Positions 31,302-38,422 of a stretch of DNA of 64,000 bases are shown here, one piece after another. The stretch is taken from the NCBI RefSeq assembly GCF_000342005.1, contig NZ_AOHO01000074.1, positions 310,001 to 374,000 of the forward strand. The letters are read 5' to 3'. The DNA is from Amycolatopsis decaplanina DSM 44594 (GTDB lineage: Bacteria; Actinomycetota; Actinomycetes; Mycobacteriales; Pseudonocardiaceae). Position 1 is the stretch's first letter. Every line of letters begins with the position of its first letter. The notes under the pieces are model-generated. The model saw only the letters and a program-made list of their open reading frames with translations, was not told the origin of the DNA and ran no database searches. The position numbers and the translations under genes are program-made.

Positions 31302-32338
31302 TCGTCACGGCCCGCCAGGGTCAGCTTCACCAGCCGGTCGATCACGTCACCGAGCGAGAGGCCGGCGGCGGCCATCATCCGCGGGTAACGGCTGTACGAG
31401 GTCAGGCCGGGCAGGGTGTTGACCTCGTTGAGCACGACGCTCCCGTCCTCCTTGAGGAACAGGTCCACCCGCGCGAGCCCGCGGCAGCCCAGGGCGCGGT
31501 AGATGACCTTCGCCGTCTCCTGGACGAGGTCGCGCGACTCGTCCGGGATGTCGGCGGGGACGATGAAGCTCGAGTTCTCGGAGCCGGTCTCGGGGCTCTC
31601 CTCCTGGTGGATCTTGAAGAAGCCGTGGGTCAGCGCGACCCGGTCGACCTCGCCCGCGAACAGGTCCTCGTCGTTGCCCAGGATCGAGCAGCCGATCTCG
31701 CTGCCGATGACGGCCTCTTCGATCAGGATCTTCGCGTCGTACTGGCGCGCCTCCGCCAGCGCGGCGGGCAGCTCTTCCTTCGCGGAGACCTTGCTGACGC
31801 CGAACGACGAGCCGGAGCGGGCGGGCTTCACGAAGACCGGGTAGTTCAGCTGGTCCGGGTCGACGTCGTTGTCCGGCGTGACGATGTAGAAGGTCGGCGT
31901 CGCGATCCCCGCGCCGCGGACGACGGAATAGGTGAGGGCCTTGTCGATGCACATGACCGAGCTCGGGAGGTCGCAGCCGACGTAGGGAACGCCGGAGATC
32001 TCCAGCAGGCCCTGCATCGCGCCGTCTTCGCCGAACTTGCCGTGCAGGACCGGCAGCACCACGTCGAGGGCGATCGTCTCGTACTTGCCCTCGTCCAGGA
32101 CGAGCAGGCCGTGCACACCGCGGTCCGGCGACAGGACGGCCGGGCGGACGTTCCCGTTCTCCCAATCCTCGGCGGGGCCGTCGCACAGCATCCAGGCACC
32201 GCTCTGGGTGATCCCGATGTAGAACGGCTCGTACTTCTCGAGGTCGAGGTTCTGCTGGACCTCGCGCGCAGATTTGATGGAGATAGGATGTTCTTCGGAA
32301 AGCCCGCCGAACAGAATTCCGATTTTCAGCCTACCCAT
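31298..32338 (-). CDS. vanA: D-alanine-D-lactate ligase VanA
   Basis: A 346-aa ATP-grasp ligase that joins D-Ala to D-lactate, giving cell-wall precursors to which glycopeptides bind poorly. Diagnostic features are the N-terminal ILFGGLSEEH, the ATP-grasp region VFVKPARSGSSFGV (about 168-181) and, most tellingly, His244 in KIHQEESPETGSEN, the residue that favours lactate over D-Ala. The C-terminal NEVNTLPGLTSYSRYP is conserved. Start: ATG at 32338 with GGGAAG upstream, 1 nt after the vanH stop. A 5'-extended frame to 32395 lies within vanH and is rejected. Stop overlaps vanX. Confidence 0.97.
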   Translation of the reverse strand: MGRLKIGILFGGLSEEHPISIKSAREVQQNLDLEKYEPFYIGITQSGAWMLCDGPAEDWENGNVRPAVLSPDRGVHGLLVLDEGKYETIALDVVLPVLHGKFGEDGAMQGLLEISGVPYVGCDLPSSVMCIDKALTYSVVRGAGIATPTFYIVTPDNDVDPDQLNYPVFVKPARSGSSFGVSKVSAKEELPAALAEARQYDAKILIEEAVIGSEIGCSILGNDEDLFAGEVDRVALTHGFFKIHQEESPETGSENSSFIVPADIPDESRDLVQETAKVIYRALGCRGLARVDLFLKEDGSVVLNEVNTLPGLTSYSRYPRMMAAAGLSLGDVIDRLVKLTLAGRDE

Positions 32339-32339
32339 A

Positions 32340-33371
32340 CTACTTCCCGCTTTCGAATTGGAGACAATTGATGATGGAGTTTTCAACAGTGTCACTCAGC
32401 GCGTGGTCCGTGTAATAGGCGGTATGCGGACTGATGAGCACGTTCGGCAGTTTTTCCAACCGCAGCAACGTTTCGCTCTGGAGCGGCTTGTTCCTGCAGT
32501 CGGCGTAGAAGATCCCTTCCTCTCCTTCGACGACGTCCAGTGCCGCTCCGCCCAGCTTGCCGCTTTCCAGTGCCGAAATGAGGGCCTCGGTTTCGATGAG
32601 CGGACCACGTCCGGTGTTGATGATGTACGCGCCGCCCTTCATTTGCCCGATGTTCTTCCGGTCGAGCAGATGATAGGTATCGGTGTTGAGCGGCACATGG
32701 AGCGTCACGATGTCGCTCTGCTGCAGCAATTCGTCGAGAGGAACATAATCGGCCGACGCGGTCAGCAGCGTGTCGTAGGCCAGCACCCGGCAGCCGAAAC
32801 CGCGCAGCCGGTCCAGGACGGCGACGCCGATACGCCCTGTTCCGACCACCCCGACGGTCAGATCGCGCAGCTCTTTCCCGCGCACCTCGTTCAGCCGGTA
32901 GTCGTGGACCTCGGTGCGGCGGATGATGGACTTGGCGTCGCGCACCGCCATGAGCATCAGCATCAGCGTGAAGTCGGCCACGCTGTCGGGCGAGTAGGCG
33001 ACATTGCCCACGGTGATACCGACGCTCGCCGCGTATTCCACATCGATGTGGTTGAAGCCGATGCTCCGCGTGGAGATGTATTTCACTCCCGCTTTGCCCA
33101 GCGCGAGAAGAATGGAGTTCGTGACCTTGGTCTTGTGACCGATACTGATGCATCGGTTTCCGGAGACCAGATCGATATTGGCCTCGGATACCGGCGCGTC
33201 CACAATGGTCGGTGTTATGCCGAAACGAGGCGCCATCTCCCGAAACAAGGCGGCCTCGTCCTGTCCGCATCCATAAATCGTGATTCCCCTCGCCAAGACG
33301 GCCGAGGAGGAGGCGGACGCCAGCGATCCGGTGCGGGGGGCAGCTGATCGCGCTGGTTCGCTGTAGGTCAT
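32340..33371 (-). CDS. vanH: D-lactate dehydrogenase VanH
   Basis: A 343-aa D-specific 2-hydroxyacid dehydrogenase that reduces pyruvate to D-lactate for VanA. Visible features: the NAD-binding GVVGTGRIG, the substrate segment STRSIGFNHID and the catalytic His region SPHTAYYTDHAL. The family core starts at GITIYGCGQDEA; about 28 residues precede it. Start choice: the ATG at 33371 has no Shine-Dalgarno sequence but lies 7 nt after a TACAAT box, so a leaderless transcript is likely. An in-frame ATG at 33380 would be inside the promoter, and the frame to 33476 lies upstream of it. First gene of vanHAX; no vanRS is visible nearby. Confidence 0.95.
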   Translation of the reverse strand: MTYSEPARSAAPRTGSLASASSSAVLARGITIYGCGQDEAALFREMAPRFGITPTIVDAPVSEANIDLVSGNRCISIGHKTKVTNSILLALGKAGVKYISTRSIGFNHIDVEYAASVGITVGNVAYSPDSVADFTLMLMLMAVRDAKSIIRRTEVHDYRLNEVRGKELRDLTVGVVGTGRIGVAVLDRLRGFGCRVLAYDTLLTASADYVPLDELLQQSDIVTLHVPLNTDTYHLLDRKNIGQMKGGAYIINTGRGPLIETEALISALESGKLGGAALDVVEGEEGIFYADCRNKPLQSETLLRLEKLPNVLISPHTAYYTDHALSDTVENSIINCLQFESGK

Positions 33372-33378
33372 GCCCGAC

Positions 33379-33384
33379 ATTGTA
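33379..33384 (-). promoter_or_regulatory. Probable -10 box of vanHAX (leaderless)
   Basis: TACAAT on the minus strand is followed after 7 nt by the vanH ATG, which would place the transcription start at or one base before the start codon. No good -35 hexamer is visible, which would suit an activator-dependent promoter such as one using VanR. Upstream are a TACCA/TGGTA palindrome (33438-33449) and a GGGGT/ACCCC hairpin (33411-33427) that could bind a regulator. The rest of the 33372-33726 gap holds only the tetR operators. Confidence 0.55.
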
Positions 33385-33666
33385 GGCAGCGCGATGTCGC
33401 CGTCTCTTATGGGGTTTTCGCCACCCCGACAATAAGTTACCAACTGGTAGCGCCCAGTGCACACGATGTCGTTCACCTGCGCCGCACAGCTCTATCGCAG
33501 ATCTTGCCCGCCCGCCCCGGGCGTCGAAACCGTCCCGTGACGGATGCCACAAAGCCACGCCGGCACGAGGTCGGCGAGGTCTTCCGGAGCGTCCGAACGA
33601 CGACGACCCGGCGATTGGCAGTGCATAGACGGCTCGCGTCGGCGTCGCGGAGCGGCTACCTCCCCA

Positions 33667-33718
33667 GGTTACCTTGGCATCTCAAGGTAACCCACGTACC
33701 TTGGCCCATCAAGGTACG
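33667..33718. promoter_or_regulatory. Twin palindromic operators before the TetR gene
   Basis: Two inverted repeats with the same core, TACCTTG-N6-CAAGGTA. Site 1 is 33667-33692 (10-bp arms), site 2 is 33695-33718 (9-bp arms). Their centres are 27 bp apart. Site 2 overlaps TACGAT (33715-33720), a plausible -10 box that ends 6 nt before the GTG of the regulator. Such paired sites are typical of an autorepressing TetR protein binding as two dimers. Confidence 0.82.
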
Positions 33719-33726
33719 ATGCGATC

Positions 33727-34365
33727 GTGAGGACACCCCGAGTGCGACGGACTCCCGAGGAGGCCAGGCGGCTGATCCTCGACACCGCGGCTTCACTGCT
33801 CAGCGAGTCCGGCGTCGCCGCCGTCCAGATGCGTGCCGTGGCCGCGCGGGTCGGCATGACCGACGCCGGCGTCGCCCATCACTTCGGCAACCGCGACAAA
33901 CTGCTCGCCGAACTCCTCCGGCACGGGGGCCGCCGCCTTCGGGACGCGCTTCAGGACCTCCTCGCGAGCCGGCTGGACCACGACGCCGATCTGCTCGGGT
34001 TCGTCGAGGCTCTCCACGCTCTGTACCGGCATGGCTACGGCGAGCTCGCGGTGGCGCTGCACGCGGCGGGATGGCGCGATCCGGACAGCGGGGTGCTCGA
34101 CCCGGTCGTCGACGCCCTCCACCGGCTCCGGCCACCCGGCGGTTCGCTCGACGACACCCGCCTCGCCGTCGCCGCCCTGCATCAGGCGATGGCCACGGAG
34201 GCCCTGTACGGGAGCGTTTTCCGGCGCAGCGCCGGGATCACCGGAGCCGCGGCGGACGATTCGGCCGCACAAGTGCGCTGGTGGGCGCGCCAGCTCCACC
34301 TCGCGCTCGGCATATTGAGGGGTACGGCAAACGTGGCGGACCGTGGCGAGCCTCGTGAGTGGTGA
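33727..34365 (+). CDS. TetR-family transcriptional regulator
   Basis: A 212-aa regulator with an N-terminal TetR HTH (residues about 12-60: ARRLILDTAASLLSESG, then VAARVGMTDAGVAHHFGNRD). The C-terminal ligand-binding part is unassigned. GTG start at 33727 follows a TACGAT box by 6 nt with no ribosome-binding site, pointing to a leaderless mRNA. Two palindromic operators overlap the promoter, so autoregulation is likely. It is divergent from vanH, but the operators sit much closer to this gene, so control of vanHAX is not implied. The stop codon lies inside a repeat-family-A hairpin, which supplies the last residues (REW). Confidence 0.9.
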   Translation: MRTPRVRRTPEEARRLILDTAASLLSESGVAAVQMRAVAARVGMTDAGVAHHFGNRDKLLAELLRHGGRRLRDALQDLLASRLDHDADLLGFVEALHALYRHGYGELAVALHAAGWRDPDSGVLDPVVDALHRLRPPGGSLDDTRLAVAALHQAMATEALYGSVFRRSAGITGAAADDSAAQVRWWARQLHLALGILRGTANVADRGEPREW

Positions 34366-34397
34366 GGACGGTTAGAACCGTCCTCACCACTCACGAG
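34352..34397. repeat. Repeat family A hairpin (22-bp perfect stem)
   Basis: Arms 34352-34373 and 34376-34397 pair perfectly around 2 nt; the arm begins CTCGTGAGTGGTGAGGACGG. The element overlaps the 3' end and stop codon of the TetR gene and probably terminates it. Copies at 52532-52577 and 57339-57388 have A for G at one stem position, compensated on the other arm. Confidence 0.9.
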
Positions 34398-34518
34398 AGC
34401 CGGCATGGCGCGGCCGCTCCTGGGACGGCAGCTTTCGCCCACGCCGGGTGATCTTCGGACGGTGACGCCCTGCCACCGTGGAACGGCCGATCGCCAGACC
34501 GTCTCCGGAGGTTGCCGC

Positions 34519-35724
34519 ATGGTGCGAATATCGTTCGACGAGTTCCCGGCGATCCGGCTCCGCCGGCCGCGATGGGCACGCCACCGCCGGACAACGGGCG
34601 AGCGACGGGAAATCCGCCTCTTCTCGAGACGGCTCTCCACCGGCGCGCCACCGGTTCCGTCGCCGCCTCCCGCCCTGCCGGGCACCGGCGCGTCACTGCC
34701 CCGCGCGCTGGTGGTGCTGCTCGGTTCCGCCGCCGCGATCATCGTGCTGGCCGGACTGAAGGCCGTCGCTTGGCTCGCCGGGCCCGTGTTCCTCGCCCTC
34801 GTCATCGTGATCACCCTCGATCCGGTGCGAGCATGGTTGCGCGGCAAGGGTTTCCCGCGCTGGCTCACGGTCGCCGTCCTGGTCGTCACCGTCTACGCCG
34901 TGTTGCTCGTACTGTTCCTGGTGATCGTGGTGTCCCTCGCGCAGTTGTCCGCGCTGCTCCCCCGCTATGCCGGACAGGCCGACGAACTGCTCCGGGACGG
35001 AATGGCGTTCCTCGGCCGGTTCGGGATCGGAGATCCAGAGCTTCGAAAAATGATGTCCGCCGTGGACACCGGGAAGCTGATCGGTTTCGCCGGTTCCCTG
35101 CTCGCGGGTGTCGGCGGCCTGGTCACGAACCTGGCCTTCCTGTTCGCCCTGATGTTGTTCCTGAGTACCGAATCGGCGTGGGCCGGGCAACGGCTCGGAC
35201 GGATCGCGAGCGATCGGCCTTGGGTGAGCGCGGCGTTGCGCCGTTTCGCCTTCGGCACCAGGAGGTACCTGATCGTGACGACGGTGTTCGGCGGACTGGT
35301 GGCGGCACTCGACGTCGTCGCGCTCGCTCTGCTCGGCATCCCGGCGGCCGTGCTGTGGGGCCTGCTGTCCTTCGTCACCAACTACGTGCCCAACGTGGGC
35401 TTCGTGATCGGTGTGGTCCCGCCCGCGCTCATCGCGCTCCTCGAAGGTGGCTGGCGGACCATGCTCGTGACCGTCGCCGTGTACATCCTGCTGAACTTCG
35501 TGGTGCAGTCGTTGATCCAGCCCCGGTTCGTCGCGGAGTCGGTCGGTCTGTCCACTTTGGTCACCGTACTGGCGCTCGTCTTCTGGACCTGGCTGCTCGG
35601 TCCGCTCGGCGCCGTCCTCGCCGTGCCGGCGACGCTGCTGGCCAAGGCCTTGCTCATCGACGTCGATCCGCGCGCCCGGTGGGCGGAGGCACTGCTGTGC
35701 GCGCCGAACCGGGAGAAGGACTGA
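34519..35724 (+). CDS. AI-2E family (PerM-like) transporter
   Basis: A 401-aa integral membrane protein. After a basic cytoplasmic N-terminus (about 60 residues) there are about eight hydrophobic segments in the order usual for AI-2E/PerM proteins: three early segments, a soluble central region (about 155-205), then clusters including FVTNYVPNVGFVIGVVPPALIALL and LVFWTWLLGPLGAVLAVPATLL, both characteristic of the family. The substrate is unknown; members have been linked to AI-2 export or ion antiport. Start ATG at 34519 has GGAGG 7 nt upstream, so the longer frame from 34405 is rejected. Confidence 0.88.
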   Translation: MVRISFDEFPAIRLRRPRWARHRRTTGERREIRLFSRRLSTGAPPVPSPPPALPGTGASLPRALVVLLGSAAAIIVLAGLKAVAWLAGPVFLALVIVITLDPVRAWLRGKGFPRWLTVAVLVVTVYAVLLVLFLVIVVSLAQLSALLPRYAGQADELLRDGMAFLGRFGIGDPELRKMMSAVDTGKLIGFAGSLLAGVGGLVTNLAFLFALMLFLSTESAWAGQRLGRIASDRPWVSAALRRFAFGTRRYLIVTTVFGGLVAALDVVALALLGIPAAVLWGLLSFVTNYVPNVGFVIGVVPPALIALLEGGWRTMLVTVAVYILLNFVVQSLIQPRFVAESVGLSTLVTVLALVFWTWLLGPLGAVLAVPATLLAKALLIDVDPRARWAEALLCAPNREKD

Positions 35725-35793
35725 CCGGTGCGGTCAGGCCGTCTTCCGGAACCGGCCGGGGCGCGGAACACGGTCACCGGTGTGGCCTCCGGA

Positions 35794-36255
35794 TCACCAG
35801 AGCTCTTCCGGGGCCTCGTCCCCGTGCACCAGTACCGCCCAGATCACCAGGACGTCGAGGGCGATGACGACCACGCCCCAGATCGGATACGCGGACAGGA
35901 ACACCATCTGCGCCAACGCGTTGAAACCGGCGAGCACGGCGGTGACGATGCGGGCCCACGGAGCCCCGGTGAACAGCGCGCCCCCCGCGAACACCGCGAG
36001 GGCGCCGACGATCAGATGGACCCATCCCCAGGCGCCGAGGTCGAAGACGAGCAGCCCCGATGGGCCGAGCAGGTAGTAGTTCCGGTCGAACAGCGCGACC
36101 AGTCCTTCCACGGCGGTGAACAGACCGGCCATGATGGTGATCGACCCGGCGAACCAGATCCAGCCCGACCGCCGCGACCGGGAGGCGGCGGTATCCGGCG
36201 GGGACGGCGGCCCGGTGCCGGGCGCGGTGGTCCAGTGGTGCGCTCTTTCGCTCAT
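35794..36255 (-). CDS. DUF7144-like four-helix membrane protein
   Basis: A 153-aa protein with a short Pro/Ser-rich N-terminus and four predicted membrane helices (starting near residues 30, 67, 92 and 117). The sequence LGPSGLLVFDLGAWGWVHLIVGAL resembles actinobacterial proteins of the DUF7144 type; the function is unknown. Start: ATG at 36255 preceded by AGAGGA. The frame continues upstream to 36363 without support. It converges with the AI-2E transporter, 69 bp away. Confidence 0.75.
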   Translation of the reverse strand: MSERAHHWTTAPGTGPPSPPDTAASRSRRSGWIWFAGSITIMAGLFTAVEGLVALFDRNYYLLGPSGLLVFDLGAWGWVHLIVGALAVFAGGALFTGAPWARIVTAVLAGFNALAQMVFLSAYPIWGVVVIALDVLVIWAVLVHGDEAPEELW

Positions 36256-36456
36256 GATTCCTCTTTCCGTGAGGAGGGCTGCGGACTCGGGTGATCGTGG
36301 CGCGTTCGCCGTGACGGCGGCCTCGCCCGTATCAGGTGAGATCGGGCTCCGCCGGAACCGCACCCGGGCTCATCCGGCGCGGGCGATGCGGGGCGGGGCG
36401 GCCCCGGAGCACAGTGCCGCTCGGACCACCGATTCCGGATCGAGGAGGACCGCATC

Positions 36457-36963
36457 ATGAGTTCGCTGACCGTATGGGCCTTTCCCACCGCGGACGGCGC
36501 GGAGAACGCGCTCGCACTGCTGGAACGACTGCAAAAGCAACAGCTCATCTCGATCGCCGACGCGGCCTATGTCACCTGGCCCGAAGGCCGGAAGAAGCCG
36601 AAGACCAAGGACCTCGGCTCCTTGACCGGCGCCGGGGCACTGGGCGGTGGGTTCTGGGGGCTGCTGTTCGGCCTGATCTTCCTGGTGCCGCTGCTGGGGA
36701 TGGCCGTCGGGGCGGCGGTCGGGGCGATCACCGGTTCACTTTCCCGCGTCGGCATCGACGAGGAGTTCATCGCCGCCGTCCGGACCCGCGTCACGCCGGG
36801 CACGTCCGCGCTGTTCGTGATGTCGGACGACGCCGTCCTGGATCGGGTCGCGGAACCCTTCAAGGAGACCGGTGCCATCCTGCTGACGACGAATCTCTCC
36901 GACGAGGAAGAGGCACGACTGCGCACCGCGTTCGGCGAGTTCCCTGTTCCCGGACGGCTCTGA
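36457..36963 (+). CDS. DUF1269 domain membrane-associated protein
   Basis: A 168-aa DUF1269 protein. It has an N-terminal alpha/beta stretch (VWAFPTADGAENALALLERL), a glycine-rich hydrophobic hairpin (about residues 50-90) and a C-terminal soluble part with TSALFVMSDDAVLDRV. Function unknown; the family often sits among stress genes. Start ATG has GAGGAGG 9 nt upstream. A long hairpin follows, shared with the convergent genes beyond. Confidence 0.85.
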   Translation: MSSLTVWAFPTADGAENALALLERLQKQQLISIADAAYVTWPEGRKKPKTKDLGSLTGAGALGGGFWGLLFGLIFLVPLLGMAVGAAVGAITGSLSRVGIDEEFIAAVRTRVTPGTSALFVMSDDAVLDRVAEPFKETGAILLTTNLSDEEEARLRTAFGEFPVPGRL

Positions 36964-36987
36964 CCCGGTCCAGTCACCGGATGGCAG

Positions 36988-37042
36988 GTCCGTGAAGGCC
37001 TCTTCGAGGGACTCTGGGTCGCTCGAAGAGGCCTTCACGGAC
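36988..37042. terminator. 21-bp perfect hairpin, bidirectional terminator
   Basis: Arms 36988-37008 and 37022-37042 pair perfectly around a 13-nt loop; the arm contains GTGAAGGCCTCTTCGAG. It lies between two convergent genes (ends at 36963 and 37062), the expected place for a bidirectional terminator. Confidence 0.82.
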
Positions 37043-37061
37043 GCCACGGAACCTTCCCGGA

Positions 37062-37355
37062 TCACCGCGTATCCGGAAAACCCCCGTCGCCGGTCTCCTG
37101 CGGGGTGAGTTCTCTGACCCGGTGCACGGACTCCACACGCATCCCGAGTGCCTCGAGCGTCCGCAGAATGCGCGAGATACTCCCCTGATCGGTGACGGTG
37201 CCGAAGACGATCATCTCCTTGCCGACCGGGACCACGAGCATTCCCTGGAAATCGTCCACCACCCTGTTCGCCTGTTCGGGGATTCGACCACTGCCCCGGA
37301 AGACGTAATTCGCTCCCGCCAACGATCCGCGTTGAGCCGGACTCGGCAGGCTCAT
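37062..37355 (-). CDS. Small protein of unknown function (DUF1269-like alpha/beta)
   Basis: A 97-aa soluble protein starting MSLPSPAQRG. Start ATG 37355 has AAGGGAA upstream and overlaps the stop of the upstream membrane gene by 4 nt (ATGA), so the two form an operon. The segment MLVVPVGKEMIVFGTVTDQG followed by ISRILRTLEALGMRVESVHRV has a beta-alpha-beta look. I do not recognise a specific family. Confidence 0.72.
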   Translation of the reverse strand: MSLPSPAQRGSLAGANYVFRGSGRIPEQANRVVDDFQGMLVVPVGKEMIVFGTVTDQGSISRILRTLEALGMRVESVHRVRELTPQETGDGGFPDTR

Positions 37356-37630
37356 CGGTTTCCCTTCCCCCTGCCCGCCCGCCCCGCCGAGAAGAACGTC
37401 GCGGCGAGCACAGCCAGATCGACCGCCAGCATGATCGACGACCAGATGTGCGACGGCAGGAAGAGCGACCGCGCGAGCAGGTCGAGACCGGCCCCGACGG
37501 CGAGCCGAGCCGAGGTCAGTGTGGCGAGGAAGGCGGCGAGCGAGAACACCACCGCCTCGGTGCCGACACGGCCGGTTCGCAGAACGTCGAGTACCACGAA
37601 CTCGACGGGACCGACCCAGAACAACTGCAT
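37352..37630 (-). CDS. Small membrane protein
   Basis: A 92-aa protein with three hydrophobic segments (VEFVVLDVL, AVVFSLAAFLATL and IMLAVDLAVLAATFF). The frame has good third-position bias from the chosen ATG. No clear ribosome-binding site precedes ATG 37630, and the frame is open further upstream to beyond 37700, so the start is uncertain. It is coupled to the 97-aa gene by a 4-nt overlap. No function can be given. Confidence 0.6.
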   Translation of the reverse strand: MQLFWVGPVEFVVLDVLRTGRVGTEAVVFSLAAFLATLTSARLAVGAGLDLLARSLFLPSHIWSSIMLAVDLAVLAATFFSAGRAGRGKGNR

Positions 37631-37869
37631 CGTGGCGAATGCGAGCGTCGGCCGATTTCCGGTTTTTTGCTTTCTCCATGAATCTCCACGAACTTTCACG
37701 GGGCACACGATTCTGTGCGCGGTCCTCCTTTTCCTCGCCCGGCGCGGGTGAGACGGCCGAATTGCCTGGCAGGATCCGCCTTGAGGATGTGAAACCGACC
37801 GCGAAGACGGGGCCGAAGACAAAGGTGACCATCCCGCGGCGAGGCCGCCGAACGCGTCGAACCCGCGAA

Positions 37870-37908
37870 GCCCGCTCGCCTCACCTGCCCAGGGTGAGGC
37901 GAGCGGGC
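37870..37908. repeat. 16-bp hairpin in a divergent promoter region
   Basis: Arms 37870-37885 and 37893-37908 pair perfectly around 7 nt. The element lies 53 bp upstream of the SHOCT gene, between genes transcribed away from each other, so it is not obviously a terminator of either. Apart from it I see nothing definite in 37631-37961. Confidence 0.7.
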
Positions 37909-37961
37909 CCTGGCTCCGGTCGAGTGAAGCGGACCCGACCGATCCGGTGTGAGGAGAGATC

Positions 37962-38309
37962 ATGGCCTTGGCGAGCACGGACTACCCGTTCTCCGAGCTG
38001 ATGTGGACGATGCTGGTGTTCTTCTGCTGGGTCGCCTGGTTCTGGCTGTTGTTCCTCGTCCTGAGCGACCTCTACCGCAGGCCCGGCGTGTCCGGCTGGG
38101 CCAAGGCGGGCTGGACGGTGTTCGTGCTGTTGCTGCCCTTCGTCGGTGTCCTGCTCTACCTGGGCACCCAGGGCAGGCACATGCGACCTCCGTCCGCAGT
38201 GGACAAAGATGCCGCGGAGCGGATCGCCGAGGCGAAACGCCTGCTGGACCAGGGAGCCATCGACGAGGAGGAATTCCGCGTCCTCAAGCGGAAGGCGCTC
38301 TCGTCTTGA
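37962..38309 (+). CDS. PLD-nuclease-N-terminal-type membrane protein with SHOCT domain
   Basis: A 115-aa protein with two transmembrane helices (residues about 12-35 and 47-65; DLYRRPGVSGWAKAGWTVFVLLLPFVGVLLYL is typical of the PLDc_N family) and a C-terminal SHOCT motif (about 84-113: AERIAEAKRLLDQGAIDEEEF). These proteins are common in actinomycetes and of unknown function. ATG at 37962 is preceded by GAGGAGA. Confidence 0.86.
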   Translation: MALASTDYPFSELMWTMLVFFCWVAWFWLLFLVLSDLYRRPGVSGWAKAGWTVFVLLLPFVGVLLYLGTQGRHMRPPSAVDKDAAERIAEAKRLLDQGAIDEEEFRVLKRKALSS

Positions 38310-38422
38310 CCTCGCGGTGCCGCGGCCACCTCGGAACCACTTCACCCCGGGCGGATGAGGCGGTGCCCGCCCCGCCGGGACGACGGTGATCTCCGACCGC
38401 ACCCGATGCCCGAGGAGGCACC

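Noticed and set aside
33380-33476. Longer N-terminus for VanH
   Set aside because: It would include the TACAAT promoter box and the upstream palindrome; no ribosome-binding site or homology supports it.
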